A stretch of 64,000 bases of DNA from assembly GCF_000423485.1 (NCBI RefSeq), contig NZ_KE384026.1:107513-171512 (forward strand). The letters run 5' to 3'. Positions 26,930 through 36,240 of the stretch are shown one piece after another. Below the pieces are notes generated by a model that searched no databases, had not been told where the DNA came from, and saw nothing but the letters and a program-made list of their open reading frames with translations. This DNA comes from Propionimicrobium lymphophilum DSM 4903 (GTDB lineage: Bacteria; Actinomycetota; Actinomycetes; Propionibacteriales; Propionibacteriaceae). Within the stretch, counting starts at the first letter, position 1. The number at the start of each line of letters is the position of its first letter. The translations under genes and the position numbers were made by a program.

Positions 26930-27276
26930 TCGACCGCTCGTATCTGCCGTTCAAAGCCGCAAGAGAGTACAGGGATCGCGGCATGGTCAAGTGGATGGGG
27001 CTTTTCCTCTCCGAGCACACTAGTGCGCTGTCCTCGATAGGCGACAAGGTGGATTTTTCGCTGAAAATGCCCGAAGAGGAGAAGGTGTTTCAGCTCTCAC
27101 AGGTGTATGTGAACAAGCTGACCATCCTCTGCTTCACCACTTCTAGGAAAGAACCGTACTGCGGCCAAATATGCGATTTGAGCGATCGAGTGGTTCATTT
27201 TCGCTCAGAAGGTCGAGTGCACGAATTCGGCCTGGATGAAATTCTCAGCTTGGAACTCGTGGAACATGCGCAGTGA
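26926..27276 (+). CDS. YolD-like protein
   Basis: The 116-residue protein has the family pattern: RDRGMVKWMGLFLSEH near the N-terminus, then a small beta-barrel-like half with ILCFTTSRKEPYCGQICDLSDRVVHFR and a final FGLDEILSLEL. YolD-like proteins are encoded with UvrX-type polymerases and have been proposed as UmuD-like partners, although they lack the UmuD protease fold. ATG overlaps the polymerase stop (ATGA), so the two proteins are produced together. Confidence 0.75.
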   Translation: MIDRSYLPFKAAREYRDRGMVKWMGLFLSEHTSALSSIGDKVDFSLKMPEEEKVFQLSQVYVNKLTILCFTTSRKEPYCGQICDLSDRVVHFRSEGRVHEFGLDEILSLELVEHAQ

Positions 27277-27562
27277 ACTAGATAAGGGCAGCGCGCAGTT
27301 CGACTACTTCTCAAGAAATTACGAAAAATTCGAGGATGACTTCTACGAGGTAGCCGACACTACGGTTCCGCTTGCCTTCCTAAACGATGACATCCTTAAA
27401 ATGATGGTCGCGACCGGCATAGATTTTTTCAAGCTAAGCGGCGACTACACCAAGGACGGTTCCAACTACTATTTTTTGTTTGAGCGCAGCGGGCAAGAAG
27501 ACAATCCTGCAGTGGTCAATTTCAGATACCTCGAGCGAAGAACTGGCCGCACTCCAGGTTAA
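27266..27562 (+). CDS. Unknown third gene of the SOS polymerase cassette (98 aa)
   Basis: I do not recognise this protein. It begins at ATG 27266, overlapping the YolD-like stop by 11 bp; an ATG at 27236 would give a longer overlap and an unlikely N-terminus. It is acidic and aromatic-rich (FDYFSRNYEKFEDDFYEV, then YYFLFERS), with no membrane segment or metal motif. Tight coupling to the polymerase and YolD-like genes suggests a role in the same SOS response. Its stop overlaps the convergent msrAB stop. Confidence 0.6.
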   Translation: MRSELDKGSAQFDYFSRNYEKFEDDFYEVADTTVPLAFLNDDILKMMVATGIDFFKLSGDYTKDGSNYYFLFERSGQEDNPAVVNFRYLERRTGRTPG

Positions 27563-28500
27563 AGGTCCGCCAGGTATTCGCCATAGCCTCTCGATTCCAT
27601 CTGATCTTCGGGGATGAACTCTAAGGCTGCGCCGTTGATGCAGTAGCGCAGCCCGCCTTCTTCGTAGGGCCCGTCGTCGAAGACATGCCCGAGATGGCTT
27701 TCCGCTTGGGAACTCTTAACCTCGATGCGTTCCATCCAGAGCGACTTATCCGAGTGGTAGGTGACTTCTTTGGGAGAAATAGGCTTGGTAAAGCTCGGCC
27801 AGCCGCAGCCGGCGTCGAACTGGTCTCTGGAGGAAAACAGCGGGGCTTTGCTGACGATATCTACATATATTCCGCGCCCGCCGGGGTGAGCGAATTCGCT
27901 GGTGAAAGGCGCCTCAGTTCCGGCGTTTTGCGTGACATCGTAAGAAAGCTCGGAAAGATTCTCTTTTTCCTTCTCGAAGTTCGGCATTACGTATGAGGAC
28001 GCTAGCGGCTGGTCCGCGAGCGCAAGATTGATGTGGCAGTATCCAAAAGGGTTCTTGTCCAGGTAGTTCTGGTGGTAGTCCTCTGCCAGTACGAAGTTCT
28101 CTAGCGGCTCGACGACGATTGCGCTCTTTTGCCCGAGTTCCTTTTCTAGGGCCGAGATAGATTTTTGGATTACTGGCAGGTCGCTTTCATCTACATAGAA
28201 GATTCCTGTTCGGTATTGCCTGCCGACGTCATTACCTTGACGATCCACGGAAAGCGGATCAATGATTCGGAAGTAGTGACGCAGAATCTCGGCCAAGGAA
28301 ATTCGGTTAGCGTCGTAATCAACCTGAACGGTCTCGGCATGGTCGGTTAGCTTCAATAAGTTGTAGTCGGTATCAATCGTTTTCCCGTTCGCATAACCAA
28401 CAAGAGTGCCTAGCACGCCCTCGATCTTCTTGAAGTAACCCTGAGCACCCCAGAAGCACCCTGCAGCAAGAAGGATCTGTTTTTCTAGTTCTTTACCCAC
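27559..28500 (-). CDS. msrAB: Bifunctional peptide methionine sulfoxide reductase MsrA/MsrB
   Basis: The 313-residue fusion repairs both diastereomers of oxidised methionine. The N-terminal MsrA domain has the catalytic GCFWG (Cys 15) and an EDYHQNYLDKNP segment. The C-terminal MsrB domain (from about residue 180) has GCGWPSF, HLGHVFDDGP and the catalytic Cys in RYCIN (residue 287). MsrB lacks the CxxC zinc pairs of other members. No signal peptide is present, so it acts in the cytoplasm. AAGGAGAAGTT precedes the GTG/ATG region. Confidence 0.95.
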   Translation of the reverse strand: MGKELEKQILLAAGCFWGAQGYFKKIEGVLGTLVGYANGKTIDTDYNLLKLTDHAETVQVDYDANRISLAEILRHYFRIIDPLSVDRQGNDVGRQYRTGIFYVDESDLPVIQKSISALEKELGQKSAIVVEPLENFVLAEDYHQNYLDKNPFGYCHINLALADQPLASSYVMPNFEKEKENLSELSYDVTQNAGTEAPFTSEFAHPGGRGIYVDIVSKAPLFSSRDQFDAGCGWPSFTKPISPKEVTYHSDKSLWMERIEVKSSQAESHLGHVFDDGPYEEGGLRYCINGAALEFIPEDQMESRGYGEYLADL

Positions 28501-28674
28501 AACTTCTCCTTAAAAAGACGAGCCGGCACATGTTGGCTAAAACGCTGGAGGCACGGTGTTTATTTCTTCGTCGGAGAAAACAATTTGGAATGGGAGAAAT
28601 TTCTAATCTTCGGCTAAAAAGAAAAGACGCAATTGAGATGCTATGAATACGCGTTGCGAAAATAGGGGTAAAAG

Positions 28675-29100
28675 ATGAATAAAAGATTATTGCTGATAGC
28701 TGCTGGTATTTTCTTGACGGCACAGCTTATTGGGGCTATAAAAATGAATCTAACTGTCGAGCCCTATCTACCGACTCTGCTGACCACAACGATCTGGCTA
28801 GCCAATGCCGTAACTGGCGTTTTGGTTGCCATAGTGATCGTAAACGCATGTGCAGAAAAACGAGCAAAGATTCTCGAAGGCTGGGGCAGTAGCCGAAATC
28901 TCTGTTTCCTGGCCTTTAGCCTGATTCTGGTTCCGGAGCTGGTCAAAATAGCTTTTTATCAGGCCATATCCGAGGACGCAATAGATCCTGCAAGCCCATT
29001 TTTGTGGGGTTTCGACACGCTTTTTAGCCTTTTGCTGTGCGCTCAGATAGTCGGTGCGATGATTCTTGCTATCTTGCTTGGCCTTAAAATCCGAGACTAA
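28675..29100 (+). CDS. Small membrane protein of unknown function (DUF2975-like)
   Basis: The 141-residue protein has four hydrophobic helices (about 5-22, 35-58, 75-95, 110-136) and no catalytic motif. Its length and spacing of helices resemble DUF2975 proteins, but I cannot confirm this. AGGGGTAAAAG precedes the ATG. The flanking genes are on the other strand, so it is monocistronic. Confidence 0.6.
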   Translation: MNKRLLLIAAGIFLTAQLIGAIKMNLTVEPYLPTLLTTTIWLANAVTGVLVAIVIVNACAEKRAKILEGWGSSRNLCFLAFSLILVPELVKIAFYQAISEDAIDPASPFLWGFDTLFSLLLCAQIVGAMILAILLGLKIRD

Positions 29101-29129
29101 ATAGAAAAACTTAGAGAAGCGAGCAAGTG

Positions 29130-30272
29130 TTACTTTTTGAGTAGGGCAACAGATTCGACGTGATGCGTCATGGGGAACAAGTCGAATGCCCTCAGCTGGC
29201 GCAATTCATAACCATTTTGGAAGAAAGTCTTTAGGTCTCTAGCTAAAGCGGCAGGATCGCAGGCGACGTAACAGATCGCTCGGGCACCGAGCGTGGCGAG
29301 TCTTTTGATGACTTTGGCTCCAGCGCCAGATCTGGGCGGGTCTAATACGATCAGGTCTGTGCGTCGAGGCAGTGCGTTCAGGCTTCGTGCCATGTCGCCG
29401 GCGTGGAACTTAGCCTCCGGCACGTTTTGCCTGGCCATTCGGATTGCGGGTTTGGCGATCTCGATTCCGCTCACAATGCATCCTGCATCTGTAAGCGCCC
29501 CGGCGAATAATCCGACCCCGCAGTAGAGATCGAGTGCGTGTTCGCCTTTACGAGGAGAAAGGAACTTCATTACGGTCTGGCTCAAGACCTCTGCGGCGAG
29601 GGGATGTACCTGCCAAAAGCCATCGGCCCTGACCTTGTAGTCGCGTCCCAATACGGTTTGAGAGACAACTTTTGGTCCACTCAAAGCTGAGTTCTTCTCG
29701 TCCAGAACGCTGACAGAGCTATCGGCGACGCATACCTGCAATTCCTTTGCGCCTTTAGCGAACTTTTCTAAGCCTGCTTTTGCTTTCGGGTGAGCTATTC
29801 GGCATCCACCCTCTGGTAGCTCAACTAAATTATTGCTTCGCCACCCGCGCAGCCCGACCCTGCCGTTTTTGACCAGGTAGCGCATCCTGGTGCGCCATCC
29901 CAGCCCAGAGCCAGCAGGATCATCGCCAGGAACATATTCAACCTCAACGGGCCAATTAATGCCTGCAAGTCGATGAAGCTGCTCCGCGATAACTTGCGCT
30001 TTTAGCTCCCGCTGTACGGCCAGATCTGCGTGCTGAAAATCACATCCACCACATGCGAACGCCACCGGGCAAGGCGGATCGACGCGGTCAGGCGAAGCCT
30101 CGATCACCTTGGCCACGTCGCCCCACCAGAAACGATCCTTGGTGGAATCGGTGATGGATACCTCGACGAGTTCGCCTGGTAGCCCGTGCCTGACAAATAC
30201 GACTCGGCCGTCTATTCGCGCAACGCATGATCCGCCGTGGGCGATCGCCCCGAGCCTAACCTGGTATGTCAC
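29130..30272 (-). CDS. TrmA/RumA-family RNA (uracil-5-)-methyltransferase
   Basis: The 380-residue enzyme transfers methyl from SAM to C5 of uridine in rRNA or tRNA. An N-terminal TRAM domain (residues 1-60) is followed by Fe-S cysteines at about 68, 74 and 77 (CPVAFACGGC) and the SAM motif LDLYCGVGLFAGAL. LDPPRSG and the catalytic Cys in YVACDPAALARDL complete the family pattern. I set the start at GTG 30272, where it overlaps the DUF3710 stop by 4 bp (GTGA). The longer open frame upstream reads as non-homologous sequence antisense to nothing but shadowing DUF3710. Confidence 0.88.
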   Translation of the reverse strand: MTYQVRLGAIAHGGSCVARIDGRVVFVRHGLPGELVEVSITDSTKDRFWWGDVAKVIEASPDRVDPPCPVAFACGGCDFQHADLAVQRELKAQVIAEQLHRLAGINWPVEVEYVPGDDPAGSGLGWRTRMRYLVKNGRVGLRGWRSNNLVELPEGGCRIAHPKAKAGLEKFAKGAKELQVCVADSSVSVLDEKNSALSGPKVVSQTVLGRDYKVRADGFWQVHPLAAEVLSQTVMKFLSPRKGEHALDLYCGVGLFAGALTDAGCIVSGIEIAKPAIRMARQNVPEAKFHAGDMARSLNALPRRTDLIVLDPPRSGAGAKVIKRLATLGARAICYVACDPAALARDLKTFFQNGYELRQLRAFDLFPMTHHVESVALLKK

Positions 30273-30955
30273 TGTTGCTTGGTGATGCCGATCTGTTCGG
30301 GAATCTCCATCTCGATGACGTGTCCCGGCACGTGTGGCGATTCGTCGCGGTTCACAACGATGTTCGAGAAGAACTCGTAGAGAAGCTCCGCGGGGCCTTC
30401 GAGATTTTCGGCCATTCCAGCTTGTCCCATCAGAACGCCACGCAGCAGCCACCCCGGTCCTTCGGCAAACCAAGTGCGCGAAATGTGGTAGGCGCGTTTG
30501 CCGTCCTTGTCTTGAAGCGGAAGCACGCGACGGATCTCAGTTCCGAACGGCCCCTCGGCAAGTGTTACTTCGCCGCCGGACTGTTCGGTGGAACGGATCA
30601 TGTCGTCCCTGACCTGGCGCATCAGGCTCGATTGGGAGGGAGCGGCAAAAAGTGCGACCTCAATCGCAGACTGGCCACTGTTAACGAGTACCGCCTGAAC
30701 TGAGTTCGTCTGCTGATTTATCTGGAGCTGCATTCCCATGCCCTCAAAGGGAGTGAAGATCAGCGCGCCAAAATCGAGGCGCTCGATGTCGTCCGCATCC
30801 AGATCCACTTCGGAAATATCGAAGGGGCCGTCTTCCCGCCAGTCCTTGCTGGCATCGAGCTTTTCCCAAGGATCTTCGGCAGCGCGTGCCGGAGCCTTCG
30901 TGGTCTCTTCGGCTTCGTCCTGCTCCGCGCCTTTACGCTTCTTACGGCCAAACAT
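30269..30955 (-). CDS. DUF3710 domain-containing protein
   Basis: The 228-residue actinobacterial protein of unknown function has a basic N-terminus (FGRKKRKG), a charged linker, and then the DUF3710 domain starting around GPFDISEVDLDADDIERLDFGAL. ATG 30955 with AGGAGCAGC upstream was preferred over the adjacent TTG. It lies between dut and the RNA methyltransferase gene and is coupled to the latter. The dut-DUF3710 pairing is common in actinobacteria. Confidence 0.88.
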   Translation of the reverse strand: MFGRKKRKGAEQDEAEETTKAPARAAEDPWEKLDASKDWREDGPFDISEVDLDADDIERLDFGALIFTPFEGMGMQLQINQQTNSVQAVLVNSGQSAIEVALFAAPSQSSLMRQVRDDMIRSTEQSGGEVTLAEGPFGTEIRRVLPLQDKDGKRAYHISRTWFAEGPGWLLRGVLMGQAGMAENLEGPAELLYEFFSNIVVNRDESPHVPGHVIEMEIPEQIGITKQQ

Positions 30956-30983
30956 CAATGCTGCTCCTAACGCTCTTACGCGA

Positions 30984-31454
30984 TTAGCCTAGCTTCTCGC
31001 CCCATTTTGTGACACCTCCGGTAGAGCCATAGCCGCCCTCGCCGCGTTCGGTGTCGCCTAAGTTATCTGTTATTTCGAAATCAGCCTGCCAAAAACGTTG
31101 AATGACAAGTTGTGCGATCTTGTCACCGCGTCGAAGGCTAATCGTTTTTTCGGGGTCGGTGTTGATTAGGCAAACTTTGATTTCTCCACGATACCCCGAA
31201 TCTATGGTTCCGGGAGAATTAACGATGCTGAGGCCCTCCCGAGCTGCTAATCCAGAGCGGGGATGGACCAGCCCGACATACCCATCGGGCAGTGCGATAG
31301 CGATACCGGTAGGCACCGTTTTACGCTCGTGAGGGGCGATCTGGACGTCAACTCGTGCGTACAGATCAGCGCCTGCGTCACCAGGGTGCGCGTAGGTCGG
31401 AACTGGCAATTTTGGGTCGAGCAGTTTGAGCTGAACCCTCAAAGGATTATTCAC
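30984..31454 (-). CDS. dut: Deoxyuridine 5'-triphosphate nucleotidohydrolase (dUTPase)
   Basis: The trimeric dUTPase hydrolyses dUTP to dUMP and PPi. The 156-residue protein shows the five motifs: [30 protein letters not shown] with [11 protein letters not shown], an [13 protein letters not shown] segment, and the C-terminal [11 protein letters not shown] arm. GTG 31454 was chosen with GGGAGA just upstream; the longer frame to 31532 has no site and no family support. It lies 28 bp before DUF3710 and is divergent from DUF4235. Confidence 0.93.
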   Translation of the reverse strand: MNNPLRVQLKLLDPKLPVPTYAHPGDAGADLYARVDVQIAPHERKTVPTGIAIALPDGYVGLVHPRSGLAAREGLSIVNSPGTIDSGYRGEIKVCLINTDPEKTISLRRGDKIAQLVIQRFWQADFEITDNLGDTERGEGGYGSTGGVTKWGEKLG

Positions 31455-31513
31455 TCTCCCAACGTTACCTTGGTTATGATGGATGAGACCACAACGTATG
31501 GATAGGAACCTCG

Positions 31514-31786
31514 ATGGCCAATATTGAGACAAAAGTTGTCGCCACCGCCCTTGGAGCGGTAGCGACCTTTGCGACGCAGAAGTTGATTACTGCTGTTTGG
31601 AAGAAGGTAACTGGCAACGAGCCGCCGGATCCCTACGATCTGGAAGCGACTTCTGGCGAGGCGCTCATGTGGGTCGCTTCGACGGCTGTCGGCGCCGCAG
31701 TCTCGCAGCTTGCTGTGCAGCGTTTCGTTAAGAATCGCTACGAACTAGTCGGCCAGGCGAGGGCGGCGCGAAGAGCCCAAAACTAA
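31514..31786 (+). CDS. DUF4235 small membrane protein
   Basis: The 90-residue actinobacterial protein has two hydrophobic stretches (about 8-28 and 50-68). Between them lies the family signature [25 protein letters not shown], and the tail is basic ([10 protein letters not shown]). The family is membrane-located and of unknown function. Its stop overlaps the convergent DUF4193 stop by 4 bp. Confidence 0.85.
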   Translation: MANIETKVVATALGAVATFATQKLITAVWKKVTGNEPPDPYDLEATSGEALMWVASTAVGAAVSQLAVQRFVKNRYELVGQARAARRAQN

Positions 31787-32076
31787 ACGCAGTCGACGCA
31801 GTAAGACTGGTCCCCGCGTACCTCGGCCAGTTGGCTACTGCTCTTCACTAGGAAGCAGCCAGCGCAGGTGAATTCACCGGCCTGTCGGGGCAGCACCCTG
31901 ACGGTTAGTTCTTCGTTAGATAGATCGGCTCCGGGAAGCTCGAACGATTCAGCAGCTTCAACTTCGTCTTCGTCTACGTTTCCGGAATTATTGTCGCGTC
32001 GTCCCTTCAACTCTTCAATAGAGTCGGTACGCATTTCCTCGTCGGACTTGCGTGGAGCGTCGTAGTCAGTCGCCAT
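31783..32076 (-). CDS. DUF4193 domain-containing protein
   Basis: The 97-residue protein starts MATDYDAPRKSDEE with an acidic middle and ends in a zinc-ribbon-like pair: FTCAGCFLV and SYCVDCV. This is the standard layout of actinobacterial DUF4193 proteins, which are conserved and of unknown function. AAGGAGAAGAA precedes the ATG. The CxxC...CxxC pattern is intact. Confidence 0.88.
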   Translation of the reverse strand: MATDYDAPRKSDEEMRTDSIEELKGRRDNNSGNVDEDEVEAAESFELPGADLSNEELTVRVLPRQAGEFTCAGCFLVKSSSQLAEVRGDQSYCVDCV

Positions 32077-32234
32077 TTCTTCTCCTTAGAGCTAGTTGAA
32101 TTGAACCTTAACGGTTAGTTCGTGTTGTCAGCGGCTAAGCTATCACTTAGTGGACTTAATACCATGCCCAGGGGACTGATTGTTAATCGCTTAGTGTTAA
32201 ACCACTTCGGTTACGTCTTTTATTTCCGGGTGCT

Positions 32235-33431
32235 TTGCGTGAAATGGGTCGAATAACTTCGGCCAGTCGCGCTAAGTTGGCAGGGTATAGATCTAGTGAT
32301 GCTGTAGAAGCTTTATTTTTCGGAGTTAATTACATGGAAAGCGCACTTAGCCCACGCGATATTCAGGCTCGTCTACGTGGGGGCGAAACGGTGGCTGAGG
32401 TGGCCAAGGCCGCAGGCGTCAGCGAGTCGTATATTGACGCCTTTGCTGGGCCAGTTTTAGCCGAGCGCGAGCACGCCGTGTCGCTCGCAGGTGAGTGCCA
32501 GGTGCGCAAAAGGGGCGAGCTAAATTCATCCAGAAAGCTAGCAGAAACAGTTAACGCTACTCTCGAGGCAAACGATGTGAATCTCGATGATGTGCATTGG
32601 GACGCTTGGCGTGGCGAAGATAAGGCCTGGTTTGTTCAGGTGTCTTGGCCGGCGCTCCAGTTCAGCCCGCAGCCGCTAGACGGTGAGCTCGACGAGTTGG
32701 CTTACGACGCTCCACCGCAGAAAGGTGACAATGCAGTCGCTTTGTTCAACTTCGACTTACACGGCCGCTACAGCATCGCAGCCAATGACAATGCCAGGGT
32801 TTTAATTGGTGACTACGAATTGAAGCCCCTGGCGCTTGAGGAAGAAGAGCTGGAATCCGAGCCGACCCTCGATCTGCACGACGAGATGGCCCTCATTCGA
32901 GCCACTCAAGAAAATGGTGGCGTCAGGCCGCCTGCGGTTTTGCCTGACGCCGAAGTCGATTATGAAGATCCTGAAGACTATGTTCCGGCCCAGTTCGAGC
33001 AGGTAAATGGCGTCTATGACATCGTCCCCAACAACGATAAAGACCTGGACGTTCTTTATGACATGTTGTCAGGCTTCAACGAAGATTCCGTTCGGATTTA
33101 CACCGGTTTGACTCGTCCTCCTGCCAATGACGAGGACACCGAACCCATCCTTGAAGAGGAATCGGTCACGGATGAGCTTGAAGAGGCTCCTGAAGGGGTG
33201 GAGACGAAACTCGAGACTGAATCCAGTGAAGAAGTCCGAGTGGCTGGCGAGCCTGAGAGGCCCATTGAAAAGGCTGCTAAACCCAGTAATCGTAAACTCC
33301 GTAAGCCGCAGACCGCCAAGCAGGATCCGTTGGTTGAAGGCGAGGCGCCAAAGAAGCGGAAGAATCGAAAGCGTGCCACTGTGCCAAGCTGGGACGAAAT
33401 CATCTTCGGGGCGCCTAAAAAAGAAGACTAG
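32235..33431 (+). CDS. sepH: SepH-like cell-division regulator (DUF3071)
   Basis: SepH binds FtsZ and promotes Z-ring assembly in actinobacteria. The conserved helix-turn-helix region is LSPRDIQARLRGGETVAEVAKAAGVSESYIDAFAGPVLAEREHA, followed by WDAWRGEDKAWFVQVSW. A long acidic, low-complexity half and a basic tail (KKRKNRKR...WDEIIFG) complete the protein, the known SepH layout. The start is uncertain: TTG 32235 gives 398 residues without a good ribosome binding site, while ATG 32334 has CGGAG 10 bases upstream and gives 365. Neither provides the usual N-terminal beta-strand segment of the family. Confidence 0.8.
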   Translation: MREMGRITSASRAKLAGYRSSDAVEALFFGVNYMESALSPRDIQARLRGGETVAEVAKAAGVSESYIDAFAGPVLAEREHAVSLAGECQVRKRGELNSSRKLAETVNATLEANDVNLDDVHWDAWRGEDKAWFVQVSWPALQFSPQPLDGELDELAYDAPPQKGDNAVALFNFDLHGRYSIAANDNARVLIGDYELKPLALEEEELESEPTLDLHDEMALIRATQENGGVRPPAVLPDAEVDYEDPEDYVPAQFEQVNGVYDIVPNNDKDLDVLYDMLSGFNEDSVRIYTGLTRPPANDEDTEPILEEESVTDELEEAPEGVETKLETESSEEVRVAGEPERPIEKAAKPSNRKLRKPQTAKQDPLVEGEAPKKRKNRKRATVPSWDEIIFGAPKKED

Positions 33432-33448
33432 AGCTTAGGGCACCCTTT

Positions 33449-33492
33449 TTGAGCTGACTGTCCAATTGAGATATCTTGACATCAAGATATCT
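33449..33492 (+). promoter_or_regulatory. acnA promoter with overlapping palindromic operator
   Basis: TTGAGC (33449-33454), a 17-bp spacer and TATCTT (33472-33477) form a candidate promoter. Overlapping the -10 is a perfect palindrome: AGATATCTTGA (33469-33479), CA, and the exact reverse complement (33482-33492). The GGAGG ribosome binding site follows at 33494. A near-identical operator lies before icd at 51,931. Binding here would block RNA polymerase. Confidence 0.7.
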
Positions 33493-33503
33493 TGGAGGTT
33501 TAA

Positions 33504-36179
33504 GTGGCCAGTCTCGACAGTTTCAAAGCAAAATCTTCCCTAGACGTAGACGGTAAAAAGTACGATTATTATCGACTAGATGCCGTTAAAGGTCGGGTCC
33601 GTCTTCCGTATAGCTTGAAAGTTCTTTTGGAGAACCTCCTTCGGCTCGAAGACGGTAAAAACATCAGCGCAGATGACATCTCGGCGCTGGCCAACTGGGA
33701 CAGCCAGGCGCAGCCCTCCCACGAGATTCAGTTCACACCCGCTCGAGTGGTCATGCAGGACTTCACTGGGGTCCCTTGCGTGGTCGATCTTGCTGCAATG
33801 CGCGATGCGATGCAGGAGCTTGGCGGAGACGTCAAGAAAATCAACCCGCTAAGCCCGGCTGAGTTGGTCATTGACCACTCCGTTGTCGCGGACGCGTTCG
33901 GCACCGAACAGGCTTTGGCGATCAACACTAAACTCGAATATCAGCGCAATAAAGAACGCTACCAATTCCTGCGCTGGGGCCAAGGCGCATTCGATAACTT
34001 CAAAGTTGTTCCGCCCGGCACCGGCATCATCCACCAGGTCAACATCGAGCACCTTGCTAGGGTCGTTTTCTCGAAGGAAACCGATGGTTCTCTTCTCGCT
34101 TACCCGGATACATGTGTAGGAACCGATTCGCACACGACGATGGTTAACGGTCTTGGCGTCGTCGGTTGGGGAGTCGGCGGCATTGAGGCCGAGGCAGCGA
34201 TGCTGGGTCAACCTGTCAGCATGCTTATCCCTCGTGTAGTTGGCTTCAAGCTGACGGGTAAGCTGCCCGCTGCCGCGACTGCAACAGATCTGGTTCTGAC
34301 GATCACCGAGAAGCTGCGCCAACACGGCGTCGTCGGCAAGTTCGTGGAGTTCTACGGACCTGGCGTTAGCGAGGTGCCTCTTGCTAACCGCGCGACCATT
34401 GGCAATATGAGCCCTGAATACGGCTCGACCATCGCGGTGTTCCCGATCGATCAAGCGACGATCGACTACATGCGTCTGACAGGACGCGATGAGCACCAGA
34501 TCAATCTTGTTGAAGCCTACGCAAAGGCACAGGGCATCTGGTTCGATCCAAATGCCGAGCCAGATTATTCCGAATACTTGGAGCTCGACCTTGCGGATGT
34601 GCATCCGTCGATTGCAGGCCCAAAGCGTCCGCAAGACAGGATCGCGTTGTCGCAAGCTGCTGAAACGTTTGAGGAAACAGTAGGCGACTATGTGACTCAA
34701 AACAGCCGCGCCTATGAGGCAACCATCGATGGCGAAAAAGTAACTTTGACCAACGGTACGGTAGGCGTTGCCGCAATTACCTCTTGTACTAACACGTCAA
34801 ACCCTTCCGTTATGGTCGCCGCTGGGTTGCTTGCTAGGAACGCAGTCGCTAAGGGGCTGACTCGTAAGCCGTGGGTTAAGACCACGCTTGCTCCTGGCTC
34901 CCAGGTCGTCACCGATTACTTAGAGGATTCTGGTCTTCTCGAACCCCTGGAGGAGCTTGGGTTCGATGTTGTCGGTTACGGCTGCACGACGTGCATCGGT
35001 AACTCGGGGCCTCTCATAGATGAAGTCTCGAAGGCCGCCAACGAATCTGACGTGGTAATCACCTCTGTGCTGTCTGGCAACCGAAACTTTGAGGGTCGAA
35101 TCAACCCGGATGTAAAGATGAACTATCTGGCCAGTCCGCCTCTAGTGGTGGCCTATGCGCTGGTAGGAAACATGGATTATGACATCACTACGCAGCCTCT
35201 CGGCAAGGACCCGAAAGGCAGCGATGTGATGCTAAGCGATATCTGGCCTAGCCCTCAGCAGATCGACGAGGTCGTAGGGAAATACATCAACACCAAGATG
35301 TATCAAGATTCGTACGAGAACGTTTTTGCCGGTGACGAGCGTTGGCAAAGTTTGCCGACTCCCACAGGCGATAGCTTTGAATGGGATGACGCATCCACAT
35401 ATGTGAGGAAGCCGCCATACTTCGAGCAGATGCCGGCCAAACCGCAACCAGTTAGTGACATTAGCGGAGCACGAGTTTTGCTTAAGCTTGGCGACTCCGT
35501 AACAACGGATCACATCAGCCCCGCAGGCGCTATCAAGCAGGATTCTCCGGCAGGAAAATATTTATTGGAGCACGGAGTCGAGCGAAAAGACTTCAACTCC
35601 TACGGCTCAAGGCGTGGTAATCACGAAGTGATGATTCGCGGGACCTTCGCCAACATCAGGTTGCGCAATCAGCTCGCTCCTGGAACAGAGGGTGGGTTCA
35701 CCAGGGATTTCACAAGAAAAGATGCCCCAGTGACAACCGTGTATGAGGCTGCAATGAACTATTCGGCGCATAATAAGCCTCTGGTCGTTTTGGCGGGTAA
35801 AGAATACGGTTCTGGAAGCTCGCGCGACTGGGCGGCGAAAGGCACGATGCTGCTGGGCGTTAAAGCTGTTCTTGCGGTCAGTTACGAGCGCATTCACCGC
35901 AGCAACCTTATCGGCATGGGCGTATTACCGCTTCAATTCCCCGAGGGGCAGAACGCCGATTCACTAGGTTTAAGCGGGGAGGAGATCTTCGAGATCACCG
36001 GTGTAAGCAAGCTCAATTCCGGCCAGACTCCAGAAACCGTGAGGGTTTCGGCGACTTCACCGGAAGGGGCAGTAACGGAGTTCGACGCGAAGCTTCGCAT
36101 CGACACCCCGGCTGAACGTGAGTACTACCTAAATGGTGGAATTATGCAGTACGTACTGCGTTCCCTGTTGAACAAGTAA
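33504..36179 (+). CDS. acnA: Aconitate hydratase
   Basis: Aconitase interconverts citrate and isocitrate in the TCA cycle using a 4Fe-4S cluster. The 891-residue protein has the family length and shows the cluster ligands in [13 protein letters not shown] and [13 protein letters not shown]. It also has [27 protein letters not shown] and the C-terminal swivel domain with [15 protein letters not shown]. The GTG start has GGAGG 5-10 bases upstream. It is under the palindromic operator shared with icd, so the two consecutive TCA steps are probably co-regulated. Confidence 0.95.
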   Translation: MASLDSFKAKSSLDVDGKKYDYYRLDAVKGRVRLPYSLKVLLENLLRLEDGKNISADDISALANWDSQAQPSHEIQFTPARVVMQDFTGVPCVVDLAAMRDAMQELGGDVKKINPLSPAELVIDHSVVADAFGTEQALAINTKLEYQRNKERYQFLRWGQGAFDNFKVVPPGTGIIHQVNIEHLARVVFSKETDGSLLAYPDTCVGTDSHTTMVNGLGVVGWGVGGIEAEAAMLGQPVSMLIPRVVGFKLTGKLPAAATATDLVLTITEKLRQHGVVGKFVEFYGPGVSEVPLANRATIGNMSPEYGSTIAVFPIDQATIDYMRLTGRDEHQINLVEAYAKAQGIWFDPNAEPDYSEYLELDLADVHPSIAGPKRPQDRIALSQAAETFEETVGDYVTQNSRAYEATIDGEKVTLTNGTVGVAAITSCTNTSNPSVMVAAGLLARNAVAKGLTRKPWVKTTLAPGSQVVTDYLEDSGLLEPLEELGFDVVGYGCTTCIGNSGPLIDEVSKAANESDVVITSVLSGNRNFEGRINPDVKMNYLASPPLVVAYALVGNMDYDITTQPLGKDPKGSDVMLSDIWPSPQQIDEVVGKYINTKMYQDSYENVFAGDERWQSLPTPTGDSFEWDDASTYVRKPPYFEQMPAKPQPVSDISGARVLLKLGDSVTTDHISPAGAIKQDSPAGKYLLEHGVERKDFNSYGSRRGNHEVMIRGTFANIRLRNQLAPGTEGGFTRDFTRKDAPVTTVYEAAMNYSAHNKPLVVLAGKEYGSGSSRDWAAKGTMLLGVKAVLAVSYERIHRSNLIGMGVLPLQFPEGQNADSLGLSGEEIFEITGVSKLNSGQTPETVRVSATSPEGAVTEFDAKLRIDTPAEREYYLNGGIMQYVLRSLLNK

Positions 36180-36185
36180 CCAAAC

Positions 36186-36220
36186 AAAATGCGGCCAGCT
36201 TTTGTGCTGGCCGCATTTTT
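36186..36220. terminator. Terminator between acnA and the convergent universal stress protein gene
   Basis: AAAATGCGGCCAGC (36186-36199) and its exact reverse complement (36206-36219) form a 14-bp stem with a 6-nt loop, A/T flanked on both sides. Confidence 0.88.
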
Positions 36221-36240
36221 GTTTACTTATGAGATTTTGT

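Noticed and set aside
33849..34700. 283-residue open frame antisense to acnA
   Set aside because: It lies wholly within the well-supported acnA gene, reads as non-protein-like sequence rich in Cys, His and Arg, and follows from acnA codon bias.
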